DNA of 64,000 nt from Croceicoccus gelatinilyticus (lineage in GTDB: Bacteria; Pseudomonadota; Alphaproteobacteria; Sphingomonadales; Sphingomonadaceae), in NCBI RefSeq assembly GCF_018398395.1, contig NZ_JAHCBF010000004.1, forward strand, positions 310,001-374,000, given 5' to 3'. The notes under the pieces are model-generated. The model saw nothing but the letters and a program-made list of their open reading frames with translations, did not search any database and had not been told where the DNA came from. This document shows, one piece after another, positions 1-8,478 of this stretch; the first letter of the stretch is position 1; each line of letters opens with the position of its first letter. The translations under genes were made by a program, and so were the position numbers.

Positions 1-638
1 CCCTCTGCCTCTAGGATGCGGGCTTGCTTCTGACCCTCGGCGCGCAGAATTTCCGATGCTCGGCTACCCTCGGCCTCCAGGATTTGTGCGCGCTTCTCAC
101 GTTCTGCCTTCATCTGGCGGGCCATGGCGTCGGAAATGTCGCGCGGCGGGCGGATATCCATGATTTCGACACGCGTGACTTTCACGCCCCACGGCGAAGT
201 CGCATGGTCGACGACAGACAGCAGACGCGCGTTGATGTCGTCGCGCTTCGACAGTGTCTCGTCGAGGTCCATCGAGCCCATCACCGTGCGCAGGTTCGTC
301 GTCGTCAGTGCCTGGATCGCGTTTTGCAGGCCCGACACCTCGTAGGCAGCCTTGCCTGCGTCCAGCACCTGGAAGAACACGACGGCATCAACGCCGACCA
401 TCGCGTTGTCCTTGGTGATGATTTCCTGCCCCGGAATGTCGAGGACCTGTTCCATCATGTTGATCTTGTGCCCGACGCGGTCGATCAGCGGCACGATGAT
501 GTGCAGGCCCGGATTGGCCGGCTTGGTGAAGCGGCCCATCCGCTCGATCGTGTAGACGTAGCCCTGCCGAACGACGCGAACGCTGCTGAACAGGAAGATA
601 AGCAGCACCGCCAGCAGGACGATGAGAAACAGATCCAT
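1..638 (-). CDS. SPFH/Band 7 (paraslipin, QmcA-like) membrane protein, 3' end outside window
   Basis: The gene starts at ATG 638 and runs off the left edge, so only the first 212 residues are visible. An N-terminal transmembrane helix (about residues 2-18, [17 protein letters not shown]) is followed by a typical SPFH domain: [28 protein letters not shown], the [14 protein letters not shown] stretch and a D-IRPP-DI motif near residue 170. An Ala/Glu/Arg-rich helix with AEG repeats then begins. This matches paraslipin/QmcA proteins, inner-membrane oligomeric scaffolds that usually pair with an NfeD protein. The NfeD partner would lie just outside the window, if present. Family assignment is firm; the exact partner protease or role is not shown. 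Confidence 0.93.
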   Translation of the reverse strand, partial: MDLFLIVLLAVLLIFLFSSVRVVRQGYVYTIERMGRFTKPANPGLHIIVPLIDRVGHKINMMEQVLDIPGQEIITKDNAMVGVDAVVFFQVLDAGKAAYEVSGLQNAIQALTTTNLRTVMGSMDLDETLSKRDDINARLLSVVDHATSPWGVKVTRVEIMDIRPPRDISDAMARQMKAEREKRAQILEAEGSRASEILRAEGQKQARILEAE

Positions 639-748
639 GTGATACGACCCCCGTATTTTCCCCGCGCGGCCAGTCGATCCCGTCGCCGCCCGCGCTTTAT
701 ATCATGCGCGACAGTCGCTTGCCGCCGCGCGCGGGTCAATAGTGCGTC

Positions 749-1414
749 TCAGTTCTCAGGCTTGGCCAGTTCGAAGCAGGTGCCAATGTCATAGCGCTGC
801 ACCCCGCCCGGCGCTGCTGCGGTTTCGGCCACGCTCTTCGCCTCATGAGCAAGAACCGCATCTGCCTCACCCTCCGTGCGCCCTTGTTCCGCCAGTTCGC
901 GGCGGGCACGGGCCTCCAGCACCGCTGTCATGATCCGCAGGTCCCTCGCCCGGTCGCTAGGCCCCTCAGCCTTGTGCACTTCGTCAAAAGAGAGCCGCAT
1001 GATTGCAGTGCATTGCGGCAGGTTGGGTTCGATCAACGGTTCGACTTCGGCATCGAGCAGAGAAAGGCACGGCGGCATCACCGCGCGTAGCACGCCATCG
1101 GCATCGCCGTCGGTCGCGGCCTGAGCCTGAAGCCCGGCTGCCGCATCGCGCATGGCGGCGGCGACCTGTTCCTTGCTCCATCCCGCATCGATCAGGGAAG
1201 CGCCAGTGCGCACCATGTATTCGCGTCCACGCCAGCGAAGCGGCGGGTAGCTTCGCATTCCTCCCCGCTGCTGCTCACCCGCGACAATGGCGAACGCGGC
1301 GGAACAGCGAACGGCGGCGCGATTCTCTGCCGATAGAGCCGGTTCAGCCGCCGCGCCCTGCAGAAAAACAAGCGAAGCGGCGAAAGTGAAAATATGCGGT
1401 AAAAGACTGATCAT
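749..1414 (-). CDS. exported hypothetical protein with signal peptide
   Basis: The open frame extends to 1480, but the ATG at 1414 gives a clean Sec signal peptide (MISLLPHIFTFAASLVFLQG, cleavage after AAA), so I take that start (221 residues). The mature protein is Ala-rich and helical, with four cysteines (in AVRCSAAF, MPPCLSLL, LPQCTAIM and GTCFELAK) that could form two periplasmic disulfides. I do not recognise the family. It lies 110 bp upstream of the paraslipin gene on the same strand and could be co-transcribed with it, but nothing links the functions. Confidence 0.7.
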   Translation of the reverse strand: MISLLPHIFTFAASLVFLQGAAAEPALSAENRAAVRCSAAFAIVAGEQQRGGMRSYPPLRWRGREYMVRTGASLIDAGWSKEQVAAAMRDAAAGLQAQAATDGDADGVLRAVMPPCLSLLDAEVEPLIEPNLPQCTAIMRLSFDEVHKAEGPSDRARDLRIMTAVLEARARRELAEQGRTEGEADAVLAHEAKSVAETAAAPGGVQRYDIGTCFELAKPEN

Positions 1415-1517
1415 CGCCGCGATTGTTGCCTTGAATCCATAGTGCCGGTCAAACGTTTGCAGGCCCGACACTCTTGTCATTTGATCTTCCGATATTCTCG
1501 GTTATCTACAGCAGCCT

Positions 1518-3017
1518 ATGGCCTACAACCATGAGGATCTGAGCAGCAGCGCCTTTGACGGCAGCGGCAACGAGGAACGGCGTCTCGCCGAGCTCGAGGC
1601 GTATGAGATTCTCGATACGGAGGCGGAGCGTGGTTTCGACGATATCGTCTTCCTCGCCAAGAACGCCTGCGGAACGCCGGTCGCCCTGATCAGCCTGGTC
1701 GACGACAAGCGCCAGTGGTTCAAGGCGCGGTCCGGTTTCGATGCCTGCGAAACGCCGCTCGGCTCTTCGGTTTGCCGTCACGGTCTTGCATCGCGCAACC
1801 TGCTCGTCATTCCCGACCTTACGGCCGATGCGCGCACGCGGGAAAATCCGCTGGTTACGGACGACCCGTGCATCCGGTTCTATGCCGGCGCGCCTCTCGT
1901 CACTCCGCGCGGCACGGTCATCGGCATGCTTTGCGTGATCGATACCAAGGTGCGGCCCGAAGGGCTGACCTGCGATCAGCAGCGTTCTTTGCAGGCGCTG
2001 GCCGGCCAGGTCATCAGCCAGTTCGAACTGCGCAAGGCGATCAAGCAGAAAGACGCCGCGATCAGGCATGAGCGCGCCGAAGCAGAGATGCAGCGCCGCG
2101 CGGTCGAGCGACTGCAGCTTGCGGAAGAAGCAGGGCACGTCGGCGCCTTCGAAGTGAACTTCGAAAAAGAGCGTATCGTCGGTACGCGCGAGTTCTGGCG
2201 CATTCACGGTCTGGACGAAGCACCGTTCTATTCGATCGCCGACATGAGCCGGCTGGTCGGAGGGACCAGTGACATCGATGCGGCCATGCGATCCGGTGGG
2301 ATCGAGCAGGGCGAATTCGCGATCCGCCGCGCCAATGACGATGCAGAGCGTTGGCTGGAAGTCCGATCGAAAGTGATCCACGACGATTCAGGCAATGTCA
2401 TCGGCCTGACCGGTGTGACGACCGACGTGACCGATCAGCGCGCGATCAATAACGAGATTTCCCACCGGCTGAAGAACACGCTGGCACTTGTGCAGGCGAT
2501 TGCCGGTCACACGATGCGGCAAGTAACCGACCCTGAACCGGTGCAGGAATTCAATCGCCGCGTCTCTGCACTGGCCACGGCGCACGACATCCTGCTCAGC
2601 CGCACGCAATCGGCAGCGGGCGTGATGGAATTGGCCGAAGGCGTACTTTCGCGCCTGTCGATCGATGACCGCGTCGATCGCTGCGGACCAGACGTAAAGC
2701 TCGCTTCGCGCTCGACCCTGGTGCTTTCGATGCTTCTGCACGAACTGGGCACGAATGCGATGAAGTACGGCGCGCTGTCTTCGCCCGAAGGCCGGGTCGG
2801 CATGAAAGTACATCTCGAGGATCGAGACGGGGCCGAATGGCTAGTGATCGAATGGCTGGAAAGCGGCGGTCCGCCGGTTATCGCGCCTGATCGCAAGGGC
2901 CTGGGCGCGCGGCTCATCGAACGGGGTATCGCACCCGACGGCGAGACCGAGATCGAATACAACCACAACGGTTTCCGCGCGACGATCGCCTCGCCCATGG
3001 CGCAAGTCGGCGCCTGA
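1518..3017 (+). CDS. HWE-family sensor histidine kinase with GAF and PAS domains
   Basis: The 499-residue soluble kinase has no transmembrane segment. An N-terminal GAF domain (about residues 25-170) is followed by a PAS-like domain (about 195-305) with a PAC-like end. The phosphoacceptor region ISHRLKNTLALVQAIA places the His at about residue 316. The ATP-binding domain has the HELGTNAMKYGALS N-box and the W-x-E signature IEWLESGGPPV that defines the HWE class (relative of HisKA_2). These enzymes autophosphorylate and signal through response regulators, often in general stress or light responses. No response regulator gene is adjacent, so its partner is unknown. The ATG at 1518 is the first in frame. 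Confidence 0.9.
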   Translation: MAYNHEDLSSSAFDGSGNEERRLAELEAYEILDTEAERGFDDIVFLAKNACGTPVALISLVDDKRQWFKARSGFDACETPLGSSVCRHGLASRNLLVIPDLTADARTRENPLVTDDPCIRFYAGAPLVTPRGTVIGMLCVIDTKVRPEGLTCDQQRSLQALAGQVISQFELRKAIKQKDAAIRHERAEAEMQRRAVERLQLAEEAGHVGAFEVNFEKERIVGTREFWRIHGLDEAPFYSIADMSRLVGGTSDIDAAMRSGGIEQGEFAIRRANDDAERWLEVRSKVIHDDSGNVIGLTGVTTDVTDQRAINNEISHRLKNTLALVQAIAGHTMRQVTDPEPVQEFNRRVSALATAHDILLSRTQSAAGVMELAEGVLSRLSIDDRVDRCGPDVKLASRSTLVLSMLLHELGTNAMKYGALSSPEGRVGMKVHLEDRDGAEWLVIEWLESGGPPVIAPDRKGLGARLIERGIAPDGETEIEYNHNGFRATIASPMAQVGA

Positions 3018-3036
3018 GCCCCAAAAATCTGACAGA

Positions 3037-4544
3037 TCAGGCCCGCGGGGGCTGGCGGCGATAGCTTAGCGCCTCGGCAACATGGATGCGCCCGATGTCG
3101 CGCGCACCGGCAAGGTCCGCGATCGTGCGGGCGACGCGCAGGATCGGACATAGCCGCGCGCCGACAGCCGCATCGCGTCGGCTGCCTGCATCAGCAGCTT
3201 GCGACCGGCTTCGTCGGGCTGGGCGAAAGACTCCAGCGCTTCGCCGTCGAGGTCGGCATTGGTGCGCGCGTCGGTCCCTTCCAGCCGCGCAGTCTGGATG
3301 TCCCGCGCCCGCGCCACGCGCGCGGCCACTTCGGCACTGCCCTCTACCGGCGGCGGCAGGGCGAGATCGCGGGCCGATACGGGATCGACCTCGACATGAA
3401 GGTCGATACGGTCAAGCAGCGGGCCGGAAACCTTGGACTGGTAATCGGCCGCACACCTGGGCGCGCGCGAACAGGCGAGCGCCGGATCGCCCAGATGTCC
3501 GCAGCGGCAAGGGTTCATCGCCGCGATCAACTGCACGTTCGCAGGGAAAGTAACGTGCGCATTGGCCCGCGCCACGCTGACTTCCCGCGTTTCCAGAGGC
3601 TGCCGCAGCGAATCGAGCACGGCGCGCTGGAACTCGGGCAGTTCGTCGAGGAACAGGACGCCGAGATGCGCCAGACTGACCTCGCCCGGCTTCACTTTCA
3701 GCCCCCCGCCCGTAAGAGCGGCCATCGACGCCGAGTGGTGCGGTGCGCGAAACGGACGCGCGCGGCTGATCCGCCCGTCTTCGAGCAGGCCTGCGACCGA
3801 CTGGACCATGCTTGTCTCCAGCGCCTCACCGCTTGTCAGAGGCGGAAGGATACCCGGCAGGCATGACGCGAGCAGCGACTTGCCCGCACCCGGCGGGCCG
3901 ATCATCAAGAGGTTGTGGCCGCCAGCCGCCGCGATTTCGAGCGCGCGCTTGGCGGTTTCCTGCCCCTTCACCTGCCTCATGTCCGCCTTCGGCGCGGCCA
4001 TCTCGATCGCGCCGGCATCGGGCGCGGGCAGCTGCTGCGTGCCTTTAAGATGGTTCAGAAGGCTGATGAGGTCGGGCGCGGCGATCACCGCCTCGCCATC
4101 GGCCCAGGCCGCCTCGGGCCCTTGCGAGGCAGGGCAGATCAGCCGCTTGTCGTCGGCGGCCGCGTGCATCGCGGCCAGCAGGACCCCGGGGGAGGCAACG
4201 ATTCGTCCGTCGAGCGCGAGTTCGCCGACAACGACATGGTCGGACAGTTGCTCGGCATCGGTAACGCCCATCGCAGCCAGCAGAGCGAGGGCGACCGCAA
4301 GATCGTAGTGCGAACCTTCCTTGGGCAGGTCGGCAGGCGAGAGGTTGATCGTAATCCGCTTGGGCGGCAGGGCAAGGCCCATCGCGGCCAGCGCTGCGCG
4401 AACACGTTCGCGACTCTCTCCTACCGCCTTGTCGGGCAGGCCGACGATGTTGAAAGCAGGCAGTCCCGGTGCCAACTGGCACTGAACTTCCACGCTGCGC
4501 GCCTCCAGCCCGAGATAGGCCACGGTGCGGACCAGTGCGACCAT
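3037..4544 (-). pseudogene. YifB/ComM-family Mg-chelatase-like AAA+ ATPase, frameshifted near its 3' end
   Basis: From ATG 4544 the frame reads a normal YifB/ComM protein: an N-terminal Lon-protease-like domain (LPAFNIVGLPDKAVGESRERV), Walker A GPPGAGKS, Walker B VLFLDELPEF, AAMNPCRCG zinc-like motif and LDRIDLHVEV. After ARGYVR (near 3144-3146) the frame switches and continues out of register to a stop at 3066. One added base there would restore ILRVARTIADLAGARDIGR and a normal C-terminus ending at TGA 3037-3039 (502 residues). So either one base was lost in the organism or in the sequence. In naturally competent bacteria ComM is a branch-migration helicase. The intact frame 3066..4544 encodes 492 residues, of which roughly the last 27 are out of register. 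Confidence 0.88.
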
Positions 4545-4594
4545 GTCTTTGATGCGACCCCGAAATTTCCTTTATTCGTTGTCATGGACCGGGA

Positions 4595-4600
4595 TATAAT
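4595..4600 (+). promoter_or_regulatory. candidate -10 element of the rpmH promoter
   Basis: A perfect TATAAT lies in the 211-bp gap between the divergent YifB gene and rpmH. About 17 bp upstream the only -35-like sequence is TTATTC, which is weak. The 5' untranslated region would be about 150 nt. Position and quality fit the main promoter of the rpmH-rnpA-yidD-yidC-engB block, but it is inferred from sequence only. Confidence 0.5.
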
Positions 4601-4755
4601 CGCGTGTCGAGAGCCACGATCACGCTAACCACATGCTTGACTCTGTTCCGTCATGCCCGTAACGGCGCACGCACACAGGCGGTCGCCTTCAACGGCGGCC
4701 CTTTTTGTTCGTGTCGCAGATGCGGCCATCAGTCGAAGATTTTGAGGAATTCGCC

Positions 4756-4890
4756 ATGAAGCGCACTTTCCAGCCGAGCAACCTCGTGCGCAAGCGTCGC
4801 CACGGTTTCCGCGCCCGCCTCGCCACCCCCGGTGGTCGCAAGGTTCTGCGCGCCCGTCGTGCACGCGGCCGCAAGAAGCTGAGCGCCTGA
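4756..4890 (+). CDS. rpmH: 50S ribosomal protein L34
   Basis: The 44-residue basic protein [20 protein letters not shown]... is a textbook L34, with the conserved KRTFQPSN start and [18 protein letters not shown] end, at the usual family length. ATG 4756 is preceded by TTTGAGGAATTCGCC, giving a GAGGA ribosome binding site. It heads the conserved rpmH-rnpA-yidD-yidC-engB gene order. The protein sits in the large ribosomal subunit. Confidence 0.98.
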   Translation: MKRTFQPSNLVRKRRHGFRARLATPGGRKVLRARRARGRKKLSA

Positions 4891-4906
4891 GCCTAAGCGC
4901 GTGTCC

Positions 4907-4980
4907 GCGTCCGGTATGATCCGGACGCACCGCCTTGCTCGACGGCCCGCGCCCATCTGGGTTTGCGGGCCGTTGCTGTT
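4907..4980 (+). promoter_or_regulatory. two consecutive GC-rich hairpins between rpmH and rnpA
   Basis: The first is an 8-bp perfect stem (4907-4914 with 4921-4928, loop of 6). The second is an 8-bp perfect stem (4943-4950 with 4965-4972) followed by TTGCTGTTTGGTTT, which resembles a weak intrinsic terminator. They lie in the 237-bp gap between rpmH and rnpA. They could reduce read-through from highly expressed rpmH into rnpA, or act as an RNA processing site. Function is inferred. Confidence 0.5.
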
Positions 4981-5127
4981 TGGTTTGGCACGCCGCAACC
5001 CAGACAACGGGGCACAAAGCGACACCCGCAAGCGCGAACGCGCGCCCGAGCTTATGCGAGGAAGCCAAGCGGACCGGACGGTCCGCGCCCGGCGTCTGAG
5101 GGCCGAGGCGACAGCCTCAAACCAAAC

Positions 5128-5550
5128 ATGACAAAACCCACGGTCATCCGAAAGCGATCCGATTTCCTTGCCGCCAATCGCGGCATCAGGGTCGCTCGTC
5201 CCGGTTTCGTCCTGCTTGCCCGCCCCAATGGGATCGAGCCGCAGGCGATGCGGTACGGCATTACGGTGACCAAGCGAATCGGCAATGCGGTCGTGCGCAA
5301 CCGGATGAAGCGCCGGTTTCGCGAACTGCTCTGGGCGAACCTTCCCGAACATGGCCTTCCCGGGCATGATCACATCCTGATAGGCCGCGACGGCGGGGTA
5401 GAGCGGGACTTCGAGAAGCTGGGCGAGGAACTGCGCATGGCACTGTCCCGTGCCCGCGACGGCAAAGGCGATCCGCCGCGCAGTCGCAGGCCCGGCCCCC
5501 GCCGCAACGGCCCGAAACAGGGCGGCAAGCAGGAGAAGCGCACGTCATGA
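5128..5550 (+). CDS. rnpA: ribonuclease P protein component
   Basis: The open frame begins at 4963, but homology starts at ATG 5128 ([17 protein letters not shown]), giving 140 residues. The RNR signature [18 protein letters not shown] is intact, as is the FVLLARPN strand. The C-terminus carries a basic Arg/Gly/Pro-rich tail of about 30 residues beyond the usual fold. The protein binds the RNase P RNA and helps process the 5' ends of tRNA precursors. Its stop overlaps the yidD start by 4 nt (ATGA), indicating translational coupling. Confidence 0.96.
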   Translation: MTKPTVIRKRSDFLAANRGIRVARPGFVLLARPNGIEPQAMRYGITVTKRIGNAVVRNRMKRRFRELLWANLPEHGLPGHDHILIGRDGGVERDFEKLGEELRMALSRARDGKGDPPRSRRPGPRRNGPKQGGKQEKRTS

Positions 5551-5756
5551 AGTGGATCCTGATCGGCATCGCCCGCCTGTGGCAGATCGGCCCTTCGGCC
5601 ATCCTGCCGCCATCCTGCCGCTTCAGCCCCTCGTGTTCGCAGTACGCGATCGAGGCGCTTCGCAAGTACGGCGCGATTAAGGGTGGCTGGCTGGCGACCA
5701 AGCGGCTATTGCGCTGCCACCCGTGGGGCGGGTGCGGCCATGATCCGGTTCCCTGA
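5547..5756 (+). CDS. yidD: membrane protein insertion efficiency factor YidD
   Basis: The 69-residue protein has the YidD hallmarks: an N-terminal amphipathic segment ([15 protein letters not shown]), then [24 protein letters not shown], and [16 protein letters not shown] at the end. Four conserved cysteines are present. YidD supports YidC-dependent insertion of inner-membrane proteins. Overlap with rnpA and location just before yidC are the conserved arrangement. Confidence 0.96.
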   Translation: MKWILIGIARLWQIGPSAILPPSCRFSPSCSQYAIEALRKYGAIKGGWLATKRLLRCHPWGGCGHDPVP

Positions 5757-5805
5757 CCGGCATCGGCCTTATTTATTTGGACGTAAAATTACCGAAGGTT
5801 TCGAG

Positions 5806-7605
5806 GTGGAAAACAACCAGCGCAACATGATCACGGCAGTGGTGCTTATCGCACTGCTGATGCTCGGCTGGGAGCTGGGTCTCAACTATTTCTACCCGCA
5901 ACCGGAAGAGCCGATTGCGGCGGAATCTACTGAGATCGCGGCAACGGGCGAAGAGGCACCCACGGTCCAGCGGACCCGTGAAGGCGGCCTGACCGACCCT
6001 GACCAGATCGCCGAGGAAGAGGCTGACCTCGACCAGTCGCTGGGCAGCGCCGACCGCATCGCCATCGACGCGCCCGAAGTTGCCGGCTCGATCAACCCGG
6101 TCGGCGCGAAGATCGACGATCTCGTGCTCAAGACCCATCGCCAGACGCTTGAGAAGGATTCGGGCCCCGTCCGTCTCTACAGCCCGGAAGGCACCCCCGC
6201 GCAGCAGTTCGCGCAGTTCGGCTTCATCGGTGACAACGTGCGCCTGCCCGGCCCCGACACCGTTTGGGAGGCCGAAGGCGATACGCTGACGCCCGACAGC
6301 CCGGTGACGCTCACCTGGAACAACGGCGAGGGTCTCAACTTCTCGATCCGTTACGAGATCGACGATCATTACATGATCACTGCAACGCAGACCGTTGCGA
6401 ACACCAGCGGCGGTGATGTCGCGGTGCGCCCCTTCGGCCTGATCAATCGCACCAGCAACACGGCCAGCGTCGACACCTGGACGGTTCATTCCGGCCCGAT
6501 CGGAGCGTTCGACGGTTCGGTCGAATTCGGCAACGACTACGACGATGTCGCCGAGGAAGGGACTGTCGCCGGCAAGGGCGCGGCGAACTGGATCGGCTTT
6601 ACCGATATCTACTGGCTCTCTGCCCTCGTCCCGCAGGACGGCGCGACGACCAGCACCGATTTCCGTTCGCTGGGCGATGCGAAGTTCCGCGCCGACGTGA
6701 TCTATGACGCGATGACCGTGCCTGCGGGCAAGCAGGTTTCGCGCAGCACGCAGCTTTTTGCCGGTGCCAAGGAAAGCGACGTTCTCGACATGTACGAGGA
6801 AACGGGCATCGCGAACTTTGGTCTTGCCATCGACTGGGGCTGGTTCCGCTGGTTCGAAAAGCCGATCTTCTGGCTTCTGAAGTGGCTGTTCGAGCTCGTC
6901 GGCAACTTCGGTGTCGCGATCATCCTGCTGACCGTGATCGTTCGCGGCCTCATGTTCCCCATCGCCCAGCGCCAGTTCGCCTCGATGGCGGCGATGAAGG
7001 CGGTGCAGCCCAAGATGAAGGCGCTGCAGGAGCGGTACAAGGACGACAAGCAGATGCTCCAGTCCAAGATGATGGAGCTCTACCGCGAAGAGAAAGTGAA
7101 CCCGCTGGCTGGCTGCCTGCCGATGTTCCTGCAGATCCCGGTGTTCTTCGCACTGTACAAGGTGCTGATGCTGGCGATCGAAATGCGCCACCAGCCGTTC
7201 ATCCTGTGGATCCGGGACTTGTCGGCCCCAGATCCGCTGCACTTCCTGAATCTGTTCGGCCTGCTCGATTTCGACCCGCCGGGCTTCCTTGCCATCGGCA
7301 TTCTGGCCCTGCTGCTCGGTTTCACGATGTGGCTGCAGTTCAAGCTGAACCCGGCACAGATGGATCCGGCCCAGCAGCAGATCTTCATGCTGATGCCGTG
7401 GTTCATGATGTTCATCATGGCCCCGTTTGCGGCAGGCCTGCTGATCTACTGGATCACTTCGAACATCCTAACGATCGGCCAGCAGAAGTGGCTCTATTCC
7501 CGTCATCCGCAGCTCAAGGCCGCGGCGATGGAAGAGCAGAAGGAAAAGCTGAAAGCCGATCTGGCCAAGGAAAAGGCGGAAAAGGCCGGGAAGGCCAAGG
7601 GCTAA
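5806..7605 (+). CDS. yidC: membrane protein insertase YidC
   Basis: I choose GTG 5806 (VENNQRNMITAVVLIALLML) because a GAAGG ribosome binding site lies 7 nt upstream; an ATG at 5740 is in frame but overlaps yidD. The 599-residue protein has an N-terminal transmembrane helix, a large periplasmic beta domain (about residues 60-340) and the C-terminal Oxa1-like core (WFEKPIFWLLKWLFELVGNF onward, the EEKVNPLAGCLPMFLQIPVF loop) with five helices. A Lys/Glu/Ala-rich basic tail ends it, as in ribosome-binding YidC tails. It inserts proteins into the inner membrane alone or with SecYEG. Confidence 0.96.
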   Translation: MENNQRNMITAVVLIALLMLGWELGLNYFYPQPEEPIAAESTEIAATGEEAPTVQRTREGGLTDPDQIAEEEADLDQSLGSADRIAIDAPEVAGSINPVGAKIDDLVLKTHRQTLEKDSGPVRLYSPEGTPAQQFAQFGFIGDNVRLPGPDTVWEAEGDTLTPDSPVTLTWNNGEGLNFSIRYEIDDHYMITATQTVANTSGGDVAVRPFGLINRTSNTASVDTWTVHSGPIGAFDGSVEFGNDYDDVAEEGTVAGKGAANWIGFTDIYWLSALVPQDGATTSTDFRSLGDAKFRADVIYDAMTVPAGKQVSRSTQLFAGAKESDVLDMYEETGIANFGLAIDWGWFRWFEKPIFWLLKWLFELVGNFGVAIILLTVIVRGLMFPIAQRQFASMAAMKAVQPKMKALQERYKDDKQMLQSKMMELYREEKVNPLAGCLPMFLQIPVFFALYKVLMLAIEMRHQPFILWIRDLSAPDPLHFLNLFGLLDFDPPGFLAIGILALLLGFTMWLQFKLNPAQMDPAQQQIFMLMPWFMMFIMAPFAAGLLIYWITSNILTIGQQKWLYSRHPQLKAAAMEEQKEKLKADLAKEKAEKAGKAKG

Positions 7606-7606
7606 G

Positions 7607-8287
7607 GTGGACGAAAGCCTTCCCGAAGATCCCGGCCAGGCCCTGTACGAGGAACGTGCGCGCAAGCTCTTCTCAGGGCCCGTGACGTTCCTGCTGTCGG
7701 CCCCTGCGCTCAAGTTCCTGCCCGAACCAACGGTGCCGGAGATCGCTTTTGCGGGCCGGTCGAACGTGGGCAAGTCGTCGCTCCTGAACGCGTTGACGGG
7801 GCGCAAGGCGATCGCGCGCACCTCGGTCACGCCGGGGCGCACGCAGGAACTGAACTACTTCAATGTCGGCGGAACAGAGGACGGGAGCGAAGAGCCCGAG
7901 TTCCGGCTGGTCGACATGCCGGGCTATGGCTTTGCCAAGGCACCGCCGCAGGTCGTGAAGAAGTGGCGTTACCTCGTGAACGATTATCTGCGCGGGCGTC
8001 AGGTGCTGCGCCGCTGCCTGCTGCTGATCGATTCGCGCCACGGCATCAAGCCGGTCGACCTGGAGGTCATGGAGATGATGGACATCGCCGGTGTCTCCTA
8101 CCGCGTTGTCATGACCAAGGCCGACAAGGTAAAGGCGAGCGAGCTTCAGAAAACCATCGAGAAGGTTATGGCCGAAGCCCGTAAGCACGCGGGCGCGTAT
8201 CCCGAGATTTCGGTGACCAGTTCCGAAAAGGGCATGGGCATCGAGGAACTGCGCGGCTTCGTTCTGCAAAGCGCCGAGGGCGGCTGA
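7607..8287 (+). CDS. engB: ribosome biogenesis GTP-binding protein YihA/YsxC (EngB)
   Basis: GTG 7607 starts one base after the yidC stop. The G motifs are complete: G1 GRSNVGKSSLLN, G2 TSVTPGRTQ, G3 DMPGYGFAK, G4 TKADK, and G5-like VTSSEKG. At 226 residues it is a normal EngB with an N-terminal extension of about 40 residues. The family acts in assembly of the 50S ribosomal subunit in the cytoplasm. Placement after yidC is common in alphaproteobacteria. Confidence 0.95.
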   Translation: MDESLPEDPGQALYEERARKLFSGPVTFLLSAPALKFLPEPTVPEIAFAGRSNVGKSSLLNALTGRKAIARTSVTPGRTQELNYFNVGGTEDGSEEPEFRLVDMPGYGFAKAPPQVVKKWRYLVNDYLRGRQVLRRCLLLIDSRHGIKPVDLEVMEMMDIAGVSYRVVMTKADKVKASELQKTIEKVMAEARKHAGAYPEISVTSSEKGMGIEELRGFVLQSAEGG

Positions 8288-8302
8288 GCCAAGACTTGCC
8301 GC

Positions 8303-8330
8303 GGGTGACAAAGGTTACACCCTGTCACCC
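8303..8330. repeat. inverted repeat GGGTGACA/TGTCACCC downstream of engB
   Basis: An 8-bp perfect inverted repeat (8303-8310 with 8323-8330) encloses a TTACA half-site. A further AGGGTGACACC copy occurs around 8387-8397, and a lone TGTCA near 8341-8345. The cluster of TGACA/TGTCA pentamers fills much of the 191-bp gap between engB and the convergent S41 peptidase gene. It may be a protein binding array or a stem-loop. No T-tract follows, so it is not a standard terminator. Confidence 0.45.
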
Positions 8331-8478
8331 ACCTCCAACATGTCAAAACCCCAGGACCTGCGTGGCTTTGAGCCTTGTACGGCGCAGGGTGACACCTTGC
8401 GGGTAGAGCGGACCGGACGATGGCAAAGAACGACCTGCCGTGTGGCGGGGCATGGCCGAGTAGGAAAATCATTTCGGA

